Translations under genes and position numbers: made by a program
Part shown: positions 36,816 to 46,456 of the stretch, piece after piece
How the letters are laid out: every line of letters begins with the position of its first letter
Position numbering within the stretch: the first letter of the stretch is position 1
The notes under the pieces: generated by a model
What the model saw: the letters and a program-made list of their open reading frames with translations, nothing else
Databases searched by the model: none
Told to the model about the DNA's origin: nothing
Origin: Lewinellaceae bacterium SD302
Lineage (GTDB): Bacteria; Bacteroidota; Bacteroidia; Chitinophagales; Saprospiraceae
Length of the DNA stretch: 53,832 nt
Assembly: GCA_002591745.1 (NCBI GenBank)
Contig: PDLQ01000033.1
Span: 1-53,832, forward strand
Reading direction: 5' to 3'

Positions 36816-39800
36816 ATGAAATCAATTTATTTGAAATTGCTAATCGCTTTCATTATATTAAGTGTTTTTACAACGCCCATAAAATCACAGATAGTTCATG
36901 AAGGACTTGATGTTGTTGTCAGTGCTTGTGATAATTGCTTGGATGCAAATCCTACTAATATAGCTGATTCTACATTTTACACCCGGAACATTATCTCTGA
37001 TTTTGGCCCCAGAGCACGAGGGGGATACGATTTTCATGGCGGAATCGACTTTACCGCCGAAGGAGTAGAAGACCGGGGTTATGGTATTTACCCCGTTGAA
37101 GATGGTACGGTCAGGAGGGTCAGAGTAGGGGCTGGACAGAAATATGTTGAAATAACAGGTGAACAAGCTACCTTGATGTATAATCATTTGTTTAATATTA
37201 ACGGCTTAGGTGGCATCGATGACGGCGATATTGAATTAGTAGAATTAGACCGACACCCAGTTGGGGTACTTTATGAATACGGTGTCTTGTCGCTAAGGAA
37301 TAATGACACATCGCTCATTGTAGTCTGTAACAATGATTGTAATTTATCTTACAAGATTGTAGGCAATGACACTATTTACGGTACTAACCAAGTAACTACA
37401 AATACAATAATCGGATCTTTGGGGATTAGCGCCGGATCTGATAACAATCCGCAGACTGTTGCACCACATCTACACTTACAAAGATTTTTAGTGCCCGGCA
37501 CCTACGGTAGAAACAATTTAATAGACCCTTTAGAAATACTTCGTCACCAAGGGCCTGATTACGAGGCTACCTTTCATCATCGGGGGGCGAGTATTTCAAA
37601 TCCCAACGATGGTGTTTTACTATCGTATCCAGGGCACGAACCTTCTGAGGTCATGGTGCGTGCCGTAATGCCAGACTCCGTAAATGGAGTAGCGAACAAC
37701 GGTATGATGCCTAACTGGACGTTTAGGACGAATACAATGAATGTTGATCGGGTAGAGTTATACTATATTCTAGAAGGAGATAGCGTTCTACTAAGAGGAA
37801 ATGAATTAGATGCTAAAATATGGATGGGAGCACGCTTTTATGAACATGATCATTATCCTATGCAGAATAACCCAAATCAATATTCTCATATACAGCAAGG
37901 ATGGTTTTCAAATACTGTGGGCACAATCGGCAGGCAAGGTATTCGCCCTATTGCATACAGTAATAGAAACGGCCGCTGGGACGACTATTACTTCACAGAT
38001 ATTCTTACCAGAGTCAACAAAAACGACTTCAATAATGGAGGAGATTTAGAACCAACGAGTTGTCCAGCTAATGCGCTTATTTCGGATGGTCCAAATAACT
38101 TGATCGCAAGGATTACGAGTGTAAGAGATATCGAGAGTGAAATTGAATCTCCCGAATTTTACGTAGACAACTTCAAACCCTTCATCAAATCAGTCGTAGC
38201 TTCAATCGGCAACAAAGAAGTATACGCGTTTGAATGGACCTGCGCGGATGATGAAGATTGTGAAGGCATTAGCTCCTCTGGTGGCTTTCAGACGTTTGAA
38301 ACGATTGACAATAACGATATTGAGGGAGGCTTCATCGTATCCGTCACGACTAGCGAACCGTTACACGACTTGGCTTTAACGCTCAGCAATTATTGTATTA
38401 TCACAGATTGCCCGGACATAACTCAGCAGGGAATCACTACTGATCAGATGACTTGGTCTTTTCAATTTTCCGGTATTCCAAATTACTTCAGTGCGGATTC
38501 GACGGATAACTCCAGCGAAATTTGGTCGATGACGTTTGAAGGTCATGACTTCAGCCCTGACGGCACCCAAGGTCAACCCCTTCTCAACCTAAGCGAATCT
38601 TTCAATCCCGCTAATGACCCAGATGATAACGCCGCCTGTGTCAACCTTCCCCACCGAACTTCACTGAATTCCTGGAGTAGCAACGACATCCCCCAAGGCG
38701 AAGAAACCGCCCATTACTTCCAATTCAGTTGCGGCCAAGGTCTGGTATCTGATAACGCTATCCGCATCAATTGTTGCGAATTGGAAATTACCGGCGGTTT
38801 TATCCGTCCTTACGAACTTTCTGAGTGTGACGCTAACGATGGATCAATTCAAGTTCTTCAGCTACACTGGACTGGCAATGATGGACCAGTGACTCAACAC
38901 TGGGAACGCAACGGCATCATCATGGCAGGAGAGAACGGCAATTTGTCTAATCTTTCCATTGGCACCTACTGCAAAGTACTTACCGATGAATCCGGTTGTC
39001 GTGCGGATACTTGTTTTGTGATTGGCTACCAAAATGGTGTCCATCCGTACGTTACCACTACGCTCGGCTCAGCCTGCGCCGAAGAATCACCGAGCGGAAA
39101 TGTAAATATTCAACTCATTCCTAACTTCACGGAACCACCGTACTATACATTGATTTGTAGTAATGGAGATACTTTGGTGGGTCCTAATGGTATCTTTGGA
39201 GAAACCTATGATTTTTATAACCTCTTACCCGGACCCCATACCATCACGATCATTGACCCGGCCGCACCGGACTGCCCGCTCGTCGAAAATATAAATATCG
39301 AAATCGATGATAGCCCCAATCCACCCTTCACCATTACCGCGACTGATACGGAACATCCCTGTCCGGATGCTGAAAATGGTAAAGCCAAAATTTACGTTGC
39401 TGGTGGTCGGCCGCCGTACACCTATGATTGGGGAGTCGTTAGCCACACCTATTCTTCGGGAATAGGTTCATTACCAAATATTGGTGAAGGAGAGTATTGT
39501 GTAACTGTTACGGAGAGTTGTGGGGAATCGGTTAGTGAGTGTTTTGAATTGTGGAGTCTTTCTCAAATCAATGTAATACCCGCGGATGGATGTGGCAGTA
39601 CTGGTGGTTCAGCCTCAGTTACTGCTCAATTTGGTAACCTCCCCTACTCTTATCAATGGAGTAATGGAGCCACCGTGGCGTCTCCACAGGGTCTATCATC
39701 CGGAACATACGGAGTATTTGTATTTGATGCCGAAGGCTGCTATTTGTACGATGAAATTCAGATTCAGAATGCTGAATTTGCAGTCGAGATAGAGAATACT

Positions 39801-42476
39801 CCTTGCGAAAATTTTATCGATGGCTTGATTTCTGTTGAAGTTACTAACCCGAATAACGAAGAAGTGTCTCTAAACCATGATGGCACCCCCGTATTTATTC
39901 CCGACCCAACAGCTAGTTCCTTTACAGTTTCTATTGACGGGCTAGAAGGAGATCAAAATCATGAGATAGAAATAGTTACTGAAGATTGCCGATTTAATGA
40001 ATCAATATTCCTAGATGCAATACCTATCTCAGAAGTGTTTTCGGATATTCAAGGTGACTCTATCTGCATTTTCGATCAGTTCTGTGGTGATGAGCTTATT
40101 TTAGAAGAAAGTAGCTTTGATATTTTACAATGGCCAATAGTTGTTGATGACTCTAATCCACTGTTTTCGCCCTGTGTCCAAGTGGGAAGGTGCAACGGGC
40201 AAGAGGTGACGGCTAGAAGTGCTGACTATATTACAGCTCCAGTTGGTGTTTTCAGGTCATATGTAAATAGCATGCACGCACAAATGCTAATCGATGACCA
40301 AGACAGAAATATAGCTCTAGAAGGCCTTAGCCATATATCGGGTAATGAATGTAATAAAATTACATTCTGCCCTTTAACACTTCATGCTCTAGGAACCTTT
40401 TGGTTTATCGATCATCATGCTAGTAGTACAACACAAGGGAGTGACGGTTGCACAGAAATTGAATGTCCATGGTACTCCTTCACTAATGACTATAACCTAT
40501 GCGATGAAGTGGCACCAATATTAACTACAAATTTCCCAATTACCTTTTCTGGTTCAGTCACTCCATTCCCTACCCTACCAGCAAATTGTGATATTGTTGA
40601 AAATTCTCTTTACCAATTAGTGCTATGGCAGGATCAACTTACTGCCCTATTTGGTGAAGAATTTAATGACACTGATCTGGGAGAACTAATTAACACCGCA
40701 AAAAGCACTCAAGAGGATAGCTTAAATAGTATTTGCGCTAGAGTTTTATATTGTTCTAACACTTTTGAAGTTATTGATCACGATTTAAACTCGGTTGACT
40801 GTGATGACTTCGATCCCTCTACTGCGATAATAAGCCCCTGTTGGTACTGTAGTGACAACTGCTTTATTGCTCCTGACGAAACTATGTACGTTGTTTGTAA
40901 TATTGATGGAACGTATCGTTCAACCATTTTATATGACTCTTTAAATATCGATGTGCTATTAGGGGAATCAACGATACCAGAACCATCCCCCATAATTATT
41001 CAAGTAAATCAAACCGAAGGCACCTTCTTCAAGAATCTACAGTTTGTACAACAAGGCAATCATTTAAGCAGCAAACTAAGCATTGATTCAGCAGATATTT
41101 CCAGCTACATAGACTTTACCCCGTACGCCAATGGAAATTCTCGAAAAAGTAACGATCAAACCTTAAGTGACCTTTACATCGATTATGACAATGACTATAG
41201 AATATTTCTATATAAAAACAGTGATCAGCAATGGGTTGTAGAGGGTAAGTATCTAAACAATAGTTTTTTACATGTAATTGAAGGGAGTTTCGTCGACCTC
41301 AATATTAGTATAGGAAGTGATATCCCAACTATAACTTGCAGATCGAATGGAAATCTTGTGATTGACGACCAACAGATTAACGGGTACACTAAAGCAGCGT
41401 TTTCCGAGTTCTCTATCAATACGGACGGTACTTATTTACTGACAAATCGAATGAGATTTTTGGAAGAACTAGGACCTAACGATCAAATCTCGATGATAGA
41501 AAATCATGTTGCTTTAAGTATAGAAAGTGAGAAGAGTGTCGAATTGAACGGAGGTGCAGCTGCCTATACAATTTCATCAGATAGCACATATTTTCTGTCT
41601 TTGAGAGACGAATCAAAATTAGCAGTACCACAGATACTAGCTGACGTATCCAAGGTAAAAGCAATATCATCTCATAATAACATATTCTTGACTTCCCTGA
41701 AGACTTCAGGGGCCCAGGTCAAAATCCTACAATTCAACAATCAAACACTCTCGTTTGCAAAGGATTTACTCGCCTCTAATGGAGGAGAGGTAGTTTCGGT
41801 AACATCACAGATATCTACTAGTGGTTTATCTGTAATTGGCATTACTTTTACTGGAGACATAACTTTTGATGGTAACTTCTTTTCATCTAATGGACTGTCA
41901 GATGTTCTTTTTCTAGTCTTAGACAATCAAGGCAACATAGTGTCATCAAAGCACTATGGCAGCCCTGATACGGAAACTGTTGAAGAAATAAAAATATACA
42001 ACGGAATAGTTCATTTTGGAGGCAACTACTCAGGTGAGTATGGCATCAGAAAGATCGGCAATATGGATTATTTGCAATTGCCCATCATTAGTGGTGGAAA
42101 TACTTCATTTAATCGCCCGTACGTTTCTTATTTCAGCCTAACAGATACAACCTCTCAAGCTAAAAGTAAGAAACCACAGATTAAAACCCCCATTAAAGGG
42201 CTCAACTCATCTGAAAGTCTGAACATTAACACGGCTAAGTTCTTCCCGAACCCCACCGATGAAATTATCTATCTGGAATTATCTACAAAAACCCAAAATG
42301 ACCGACCAATCAATGTAGATATATTCAGGATTGATGGAACTAAAGCATTGAGTGAGCAATTTTTCGTCGGAACCCATCCCATTAACCTAGCCCTAGAAAA
42401 AGGGAAAATGCTATTCTACCGAGTTGTGTTCGCGGATGGCTCTATTGATAGCGGAAAACTTATACTAAATGAATGA
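36816..42476 (+). CDS. Giant T9SS protein with N-terminal M23 peptidase domain and SprB-like repeats
   Basis: 1886 residues. Signal peptide 1-25 (LLIAFIILSVFTTPIKSQ). An M23/LytM metallopeptidase domain follows: FHGGIDF has the H74-x3-D78 zinc pair, and PHLHL (about 217-220) supplies H-x-H, so all zinc ligands and the catalytic His are present. Next comes an Ig-rich region, then SprB-like repeats at about 690-1060 (GGRPPYTYDWG; FGNLPYSYQWSNGATVASPQGL), a Cys-rich region (about 1080-1370), and propeller-like repeats (TFTGDITFDGNFFSSNGLSD). The last 80 residues (FFPNPTDEIIYLEL to SGKLILNE) are a type A sorting domain. A surface-exposed peptidoglycan- or protein-cleaving enzyme is the best guess. 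The stop overlaps the next gene by 8 bp. Confidence 0.85.
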   Translation: MKSIYLKLLIAFIILSVFTTPIKSQIVHEGLDVVVSACDNCLDANPTNIADSTFYTRNIISDFGPRARGGYDFHGGIDFTAEGVEDRGYGIYPVEDGTVRRVRVGAGQKYVEITGEQATLMYNHLFNINGLGGIDDGDIELVELDRHPVGVLYEYGVLSLRNNDTSLIVVCNNDCNLSYKIVGNDTIYGTNQVTTNTIIGSLGISAGSDNNPQTVAPHLHLQRFLVPGTYGRNNLIDPLEILRHQGPDYEATFHHRGASISNPNDGVLLSYPGHEPSEVMVRAVMPDSVNGVANNGMMPNWTFRTNTMNVDRVELYYILEGDSVLLRGNELDAKIWMGARFYEHDHYPMQNNPNQYSHIQQGWFSNTVGTIGRQGIRPIAYSNRNGRWDDYYFTDILTRVNKNDFNNGGDLEPTSCPANALISDGPNNLIARITSVRDIESEIESPEFYVDNFKPFIKSVVASIGNKEVYAFEWTCADDEDCEGISSSGGFQTFETIDNNDIEGGFIVSVTTSEPLHDLALTLSNYCIITDCPDITQQGITTDQMTWSFQFSGIPNYFSADSTDNSSEIWSMTFEGHDFSPDGTQGQPLLNLSESFNPANDPDDNAACVNLPHRTSLNSWSSNDIPQGEETAHYFQFSCGQGLVSDNAIRINCCELEITGGFIRPYELSECDANDGSIQVLQLHWTGNDGPVTQHWERNGIIMAGENGNLSNLSIGTYCKVLTDESGCRADTCFVIGYQNGVHPYVTTTLGSACAEESPSGNVNIQLIPNFTEPPYYTLICSNGDTLVGPNGIFGETYDFYNLLPGPHTITIIDPAAPDCPLVENINIEIDDSPNPPFTITATDTEHPCPDAENGKAKIYVAGGRPPYTYDWGVVSHTYSSGIGSLPNIGEGEYCVTVTESCGESVSECFELWSLSQINVIPADGCGSTGGSASVTAQFGNLPYSYQWSNGATVASPQGLSSGTYGVFVFDAEGCYLYDEIQIQNAEFAVEIENTPCENFIDGLISVEVTNPNNEEVSLNHDGTPVFIPDPTASSFTVSIDGLEGDQNHEIEIVTEDCRFNESIFLDAIPISEVFSDIQGDSICIFDQFCGDELILEESSFDILQWPIVVDDSNPLFSPCVQVGRCNGQEVTARSADYITAPVGVFRSYVNSMHAQMLIDDQDRNIALEGLSHISGNECNKITFCPLTLHALGTFWFIDHHASSTTQGSDGCTEIECPWYSFTNDYNLCDEVAPILTTNFPITFSGSVTPFPTLPANCDIVENSLYQLVLWQDQLTALFGEEFNDTDLGELINTAKSTQEDSLNSICARVLYCSNTFEVIDHDLNSVDCDDFDPSTAIISPCWYCSDNCFIAPDETMYVVCNIDGTYRSTILYDSLNIDVLLGESTIPEPSPIIIQVNQTEGTFFKNLQFVQQGNHLSSKLSIDSADISSYIDFTPYANGNSRKSNDQTLSDLYIDYDNDYRIFLYKNSDQQWVVEGKYLNNSFLHVIEGSFVDLNISIGSDIPTITCRSNGNLVIDDQQINGYTKAAFSEFSINTDGTYLLTNRMRFLEELGPNDQISMIENHVALSIESEKSVELNGGAAAYTISSDSTYFLSLRDESKLAVPQILADVSKVKAISSHNNIFLTSLKTSGAQVKILQFNNQTLSFAKDLLASNGGEVVSVTSQISTSGLSVIGITFTGDITFDGNFFSSNGLSDVLFLVLDNQGNIVSSKHYGSPDTETVEEIKIYNGIVHFGGNYSGEYGIRKIGNMDYLQLPIISGGNTSFNRPYVSYFSLTDTTSQAKSKKPQIKTPIKGLNSSESLNINTAKFFPNPTDEIIYLELSTKTQNDRPINVDIFRIDGTKALSEQFFVGTHPINLALEKGKMLFYRVVFADGSIDSGKLILNE

Positions 42477-42978
42477 TTCGAGAAATAGCATCCACATGAT
42501 TGCTTTGTTCATTTGCCTACTAGCAATTATCGTGTTCGGCTGCGAAGAAAACACGAATGAAATAGACCAACCCGTTCCAAGCGGAGTCGAAGTGTTTTCT
42601 ATCGAAGCCGTTGACATGCCCTTATTAGATCGAAATGGTGACCATTATGATCGAGACAGTTCTCCCGTAGACTTATACATTGGTATTGCCTACCCGCCGA
42701 ATTATTTTGTTAGGTATTCCGAGACTATTCCCAATATCACGGGTAGCCACGTGTTTACTTTCAGGGACTCAATTAGGTACGATGATCCAACTGAAACGTT
42801 CATTATATCTCTCCACGATGCTGACCCACAATTCAATCCCCCCTTCGATAACCAGAGAATTTGTCGCCACGATACGCGGTTTTTCAACTCGGCAACCGAT
42901 ATAACTGATACCGTACAGGTTAATTTTTTACACGCTGGTGGATTACTCAAAATTAACTACCGCCTACTTTTTGAATAA
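42469..42978 (+). CDS. Putative lipoprotein, first of a tandem paralogous pair
   Basis: 169 residues. N-terminal helix and lipobox: MIALFICLLAIIVFGC, so lipidation at Cys25 is predicted, with EE following. The mature part contains LLDRNGDHYDRDSSPVDLYIGI and DADPQFNPPFDNQ and ends GGLLKINYRLLFE. Overlaps the 3' end of the M23/T9SS gene by 8 bp, indicating the same transcript and coupled translation. It is paralogous to the next gene (matching D-x-D-S-x-x-x-D-x-x-x-x-I and the G-G-L-x-x-I end). Likely an outer-membrane partner of the secreted enzyme. Confidence 0.75.
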   Translation: MNDSRNSIHMIALFICLLAIIVFGCEENTNEIDQPVPSGVEVFSIEAVDMPLLDRNGDHYDRDSSPVDLYIGIAYPPNYFVRYSETIPNITGSHVFTFRDSIRYDDPTETFIISLHDADPQFNPPFDNQRICRHDTRFFNSATDITDTVQVNFLHAGGLLKINYRLLFE

Positions 42979-42991
42979 CTCAAATAGCCGC

Positions 42992-43495
42992 ATGATACAG
43001 CAGTATTGGATCATCCTCCTCATTCTTTCCACCACATTCTTTTATACCTGCCAAAAAGACAACATTACACCTTCGGGCGAACCAGCCATCCCATCGAGAA
43101 TCGAGATAATTAACATCGCGATAAATGGATCATTCGTTACCAAAGGAGACGGAACCTATTGGGACACTGATAGTACGGCCGCAGACATATTCCTTGCAAT
43201 TAGAACTTCCCTTAACAATTCCATCCATCGTACGGACACCATCTTCAATACTGATGGCTTAAGGGATTACCCCATTGAACCAGCGATAGTACTTGATGAT
43301 CCAGAAGCAGATATTACAATTGATATTATGGATTACGACCCTGAGGTCCTCCTACCTGATTTTCAAACGTAAACCATTATATCCGTATACACATTTCTCT
43401 ATCGGTCCGGTGATGGCATATTAATGTTCCCTTCAAAAATGCTTTTATCTAACGGCGGTCTAACAAGAATTGATTTCCAGTACTTCTTCGACTAG
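42992..43495 (+). pseudogene. Second paralogous lipoprotein gene, interrupted by an in-frame TAA
   Basis: ATG at 42992 begins a signal with lipobox FFYTC. The frame meets TAA at 43370-43372 after 126 codons, but continuing in the same frame gives 40 more codons to TAG at 43493-43495, ending NGGLTRIDFQYFFD. This aligns with the end of the upstream paralogue (AGGLLKINYRLLFE), and the total length (167 codons) nearly equals the paralogue's 169 residues. So the gene is either freshly disrupted by one nonsense change or read through; the remaining 126-residue product lacks the conserved end. Confidence 0.75.
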
Positions 43496-43507
43496 TCAAA
43501 AACCAAA

Positions 43508-43540
43508 AGAGGGTTGAACGCACACGCCCAACCCTCTCTC
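43508..43540. terminator. Bidirectional terminator between the lipoprotein pair and nqrF
   Basis: AGAGGGTTG ... CAACCCTCT, a perfect 9-bp stem with a 12-nt loop. On the minus strand it is followed by TTTTGGTTTTTG, so it probably ends the nqr operon; on plus the downstream sequence is less U-rich. Confidence 0.8.
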
Positions 43541-43560
43541 ATTTCAATCGGCTCTACCGA

Positions 43561-44826
43561 TTAGCTGCCAAAGTCATCAAAGGCAACGTTCTCTTCCGGT
43601 ACACCCAGCTCATCGAGCATGTTCTGTACTGCGGAAAGCATCAGGGGAGGACCACAGAGGTAGTACTCGATCTCTTCCGGCTCCGGATGATCTTTGAGGT
43701 AGTTATCGTAAACGGCCTGGTGAATGAAGCCGGTCATACCGTCCCAGTTATCTTCGGGTAGTGGCTCGCTGAGGGCGATCTTGTACTCGAAGTTGGGGAA
43801 GTTGTCCATAATCTCCTGGAAGTCGTTGCCGTAGAACAACTCGGCTTTGGAGCGACCGCCGTACCAGTAGCTGACCTTGCGGTCCGTCTTCATGGTATGG
43901 AAAAGGTGGAAGATGTGGCTACGCAGGGGAGCCATACCGGCACCACCACCGATGTAAACCATTTCTTTGTCGGTCGGCTTGATGAAGAACTCACCGTAGG
44001 GACCGGAAATCGTCACTTTGTCGCCGGGGGTCTGGTCAAAAACATAGCTGGAACAAACACCGGGGTTGACATTCATGTAGTCGCCTGCTTTACGATCAAA
44101 CGGTGGCGTAGCGATCCGGATGTTGAGCATCACGATATTACCCTCGGCCGGGTGGTTGGCCATCGAGTAAGCGCGGAACTGCTCTTCGTCATTGACCATA
44201 CGGAGTTTCCACATGTCGAACTTGTCCCAGGCTTCGTGGAACTTGTCTTTGTCATCGTGGTGATCCGGGTGGGCGTCGATGTTGAAGTTCTTGAAATCAA
44301 CGGTCACTTCCGGTACGTCGATCTGGATGTAGCCACCGGATTCGAAGTCGAGGTTCTCACCCGCAGGCAGTTCTACCACGAATTCCTTGATAAAGGTCGC
44401 TACGTTGTAATTAGACTTCACCGTACACTCCCACTTCTTGATACCGAAAATCTCTTCCGGAATACGGATGTCCATATCCTGGCGCACCTTTACCTGACAG
44501 GCCAGACGCATGTTTTCGGCTACTTCACGACGGGTAAGGTGATTCAGTTCGGTTGGCAGCACGTCGCCACCACCGGCATCAATGTGGCACTCACACATGG
44601 CACAGGTACCACCACCGCCACAGGCAGACGGCAGGAATACGTTCTGGTCGGAAAGCACGTTCAGCAGGCTACTGCCGGGCTGGGCCATCACGGGATTTTC
44701 AGTATCGCCATTGATGACGATCTTCACCTCGCCCTGGGGAACCAGTTTCTTCCGGGCCGCCAACAGCATCACCGTCAGTGCGACGATGATAGCGGTGAAA
44801 ACGAGGATCGCATACAGGATTGTCAT
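43561..44826 (-). CDS. nqrF: Na+-translocating NADH:quinone reductase subunit F
   Basis: 421 residues. One N-terminal membrane helix ([20 protein letters not shown]), a plant-type 2Fe-2S ferredoxin domain with C69, C75, C78 and C110 ([15 protein letters not shown]), then an FAD domain with RAYSMANHP and an NADH domain with [14 protein letters not shown] and the terminal AFDDFGS. It oxidises NADH and passes electrons to the 2Fe-2S centre and on to NqrD/E, NqrC and NqrB. Last gene of the operon; 141 bp separates it from nqrE, which carries a tandem 16-bp repeat. Confidence 0.96.
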   Translation of the reverse strand: MTILYAILVFTAIIVALTVMLLAARKKLVPQGEVKIVINGDTENPVMAQPGSSLLNVLSDQNVFLPSACGGGGTCAMCECHIDAGGGDVLPTELNHLTRREVAENMRLACQVKVRQDMDIRIPEEIFGIKKWECTVKSNYNVATFIKEFVVELPAGENLDFESGGYIQIDVPEVTVDFKNFNIDAHPDHHDDKDKFHEAWDKFDMWKLRMVNDEEQFRAYSMANHPAEGNIVMLNIRIATPPFDRKAGDYMNVNPGVCSSYVFDQTPGDKVTISGPYGEFFIKPTDKEMVYIGGGAGMAPLRSHIFHLFHTMKTDRKVSYWYGGRSKAELFYGNDFQEIMDNFPNFEYKIALSEPLPEDNWDGMTGFIHQAVYDNYLKDHPEPEEIEYYLCGPPLMLSAVQNMLDELGVPEENVAFDDFGS

Positions 44827-44924
44827 AACTCGTTGTTTGTATTAGTAAAAGGTACGAAGCCTTTTGTTTGTTTTTCTTAAACAATGATGTGATGAAAAAA
44901 TGATATAAGGACTGAATCAGCATT

Positions 44925-44972
44925 AAATCATCGCCTCAGCAAATCATTGCCTCACTAGATCATTAAACTACT
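44925..44972 (-). repeat. 16-bp tandem repeat between nqrE and nqrF
   Basis: AAATCATCGCCTCAGC, AAATCATTGCCTCACT and a decayed AGATCATTAAACTACT follow each other without spacers. Related ATCATT words occur in other gaps (13,900; 14,490). Confidence 0.6.
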
Positions 44973-45567
44973 GAGGTCCCGCGATAACCGCCGGATCAAT
45001 TCCCATCAGTGCCATAAAAGCCAGCCCCATCAGGCCCGTGATCAGGAAAGCCATACCCAGTCCGCGCAGGGCAGGAGGTACGTTACTGTAGCGGATTTTT
45101 TCGCGAATGGCTGCAATCGCAATGATTGCCAGGAACCAGCCGAAGCCACCACCCAGTCCGAAAGCCACGCTCTCGGGCAAAGTGTATTCCCGGCTTACCA
45201 TAAAGAGGCTACCACCTAGGATCGCGCAATTCACGGTAATCAGCGGCAGGAAGATACCCAGAGCCGCGTAGAGGCCGGGGCTGTACTTTTCCACCACCAT
45301 TTCCACCAGCTGTACCATCGAGGCAATTACCGCGATGAACAGGATGAACCGCAGGAACTCCAGCTCGATCGGCACCAGCAGATACTCGTTGATCAGCCAG
45401 TTGATCGGCATGGTGATACCCAATACGAAGATCACCGCCAGCCCAAGACCGAAAGCAGTATTCAGGGATTTGGAAACGGCCAGGTAAGAACACATACCCA
45501 GGAAGTAAGCCAGAACCAGGTTCTCGATAAAAGCCGATTCGATAAAGACGTTAATTAATTCGCCCAT
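44968..45567 (-). CDS. nqrE: Na+-NQR subunit E
   Basis: 199 residues and six predicted membrane helices. LAYFLGMCSYLAVSK contains the first conserved cysteine (about residue 26) and TVNCAILGGSLFMV the second (about 120). In the known complex these pair with two NqrD cysteines to hold a membrane-embedded iron-sulfur centre. Ends GIDPAVIAGPQ. Separated by 156 bp from nqrD, a gap that holds repeat structures; gene order and length are canonical. Confidence 0.95.
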   Translation of the reverse strand: MGELINVFIESAFIENLVLAYFLGMCSYLAVSKSLNTAFGLGLAVIFVLGITMPINWLINEYLLVPIELEFLRFILFIAVIASMVQLVEMVVEKYSPGLYAALGIFLPLITVNCAILGGSLFMVSREYTLPESVAFGLGGGFGWFLAIIAIAAIREKIRYSNVPPALRGLGMAFLITGLMGLAFMALMGIDPAVIAGPQ

Positions 45568-45623
45568 CTGTTTGTTTATTGTTCGCCCCGGAGGCCTTTA
45601 GGCTTGGGGACGGAGTTTTTGCT

Positions 45624-45645
45624 TTGCTACTTTGTTAGTCAAAAA
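45624..45645. repeat. AAAGTAGCAA repeat in the nqrD-nqrE gap
   Basis: TTGCTACTTTGTTAGTCAAA, the joined short version of the element. A second structure in the same gap pairs GACACTA with TAGTGTC (about 45668 and 45702). Confidence 0.65.
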
Positions 45646-45723
45646 GGCACTAGAAATCAGATGCCAGACACTAGACACGAAGCCAGACATAGTCTATCGT
45701 ATAGTGTCTTTCATCTAGCGTCC

Positions 45724-46449
45724 TTATGATATATCCACCAATTTCGGATTCCGCGCCCGCTGGATCCAAATCACGATGGCGATCACGAACATGGCGGCGG
45801 CGGGCATAACCATCAGGTTATTGTTGGCGTACCAGCCGAACATAGTCTGCCAGCCTTCGGTAGCCATGGTGTTGATCCAGTAATCCTCGCTGGGTCCGAT
45901 CATCATCATGTCGATGCCGGAACCGGCAAAAAGGGTTCCCTTGCCAAAGATTTCGCGAACGACGCCGACGAGTACCAGAATAGCGCCGTAGCCGAGGCCG
46001 TTACCGATTCCGTCAATGAAGGAACGCCAGGGTTTATTGGCCATGGCAAAGGCTTCCAGACGACCCATCACGATACAGTTGGTGATGATCAGGCCGATGT
46101 AGACCGAGAGTTGTTTGTAAACCGGGTAAGCGAAAGCCTTTAGTACGAAGTTTACCACCGTTACCAGCAGGGCGATGATGACCAGCTGAACGATCAAGCG
46201 GACCTGCTTGGGAATGGTGTTCCGCAGCAGCGAGGTGAACAGGCTGCTGAAGCCGCAAACGAAAACCACCGCGACGGCCATCACCAGAGATGGATACACG
46301 AGGGAGGTGACCGCCAGGGCCGAACAAACGCCCAGTACCTGGATGGTGATCGGGTTATTGTCGAACAGCGGATCGTAGATGAGTTGCTTCTCTTCTTTGC
46401 CGAAGAGTGGCGTTTTTTCCACCGCCTTGGTATCTTTTACTTCTGCCAT
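45724..46449 (-). CDS. nqrD: Na+-NQR subunit D
   Basis: 241 residues, longer than the usual ~210 because of a 30-residue polar N-terminus (MAEVKDTKAVEKTPLFGKEE). Six membrane helices. The conserved cysteines are in LGVCSALAVT and ITNCIVMGRLEAFAM, matching the partner residues in NqrE. Other signatures: DGIGNGLGYGAILVLVGVVRE and GKGTLF. Forms the Na+-channel core with NqrE. Starts 7 bp after the nqrC stop, so it is translated as one operon with it. Confidence 0.95.
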   Translation of the reverse strand: MAEVKDTKAVEKTPLFGKEEKQLIYDPLFDNNPITIQVLGVCSALAVTSLVYPSLVMAVAVVFVCGFSSLFTSLLRNTIPKQVRLIVQLVIIALLVTVVNFVLKAFAYPVYKQLSVYIGLIITNCIVMGRLEAFAMANKPWRSFIDGIGNGLGYGAILVLVGVVREIFGKGTLFAGSGIDMMMIGPSEDYWINTMATEGWQTMFGWYANNNLMVMPAAAMFVIAIVIWIQRARNPKLVDIS

Positions 46450-46456
46450 GGGTCAG

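Noticed and set aside
43897-44880. 327-codon plus-strand frame opposite nqrF
   Set aside because: Shadow of the strongly recognised nqrF; translation is low-complexity and histidine/valine rich without domains.
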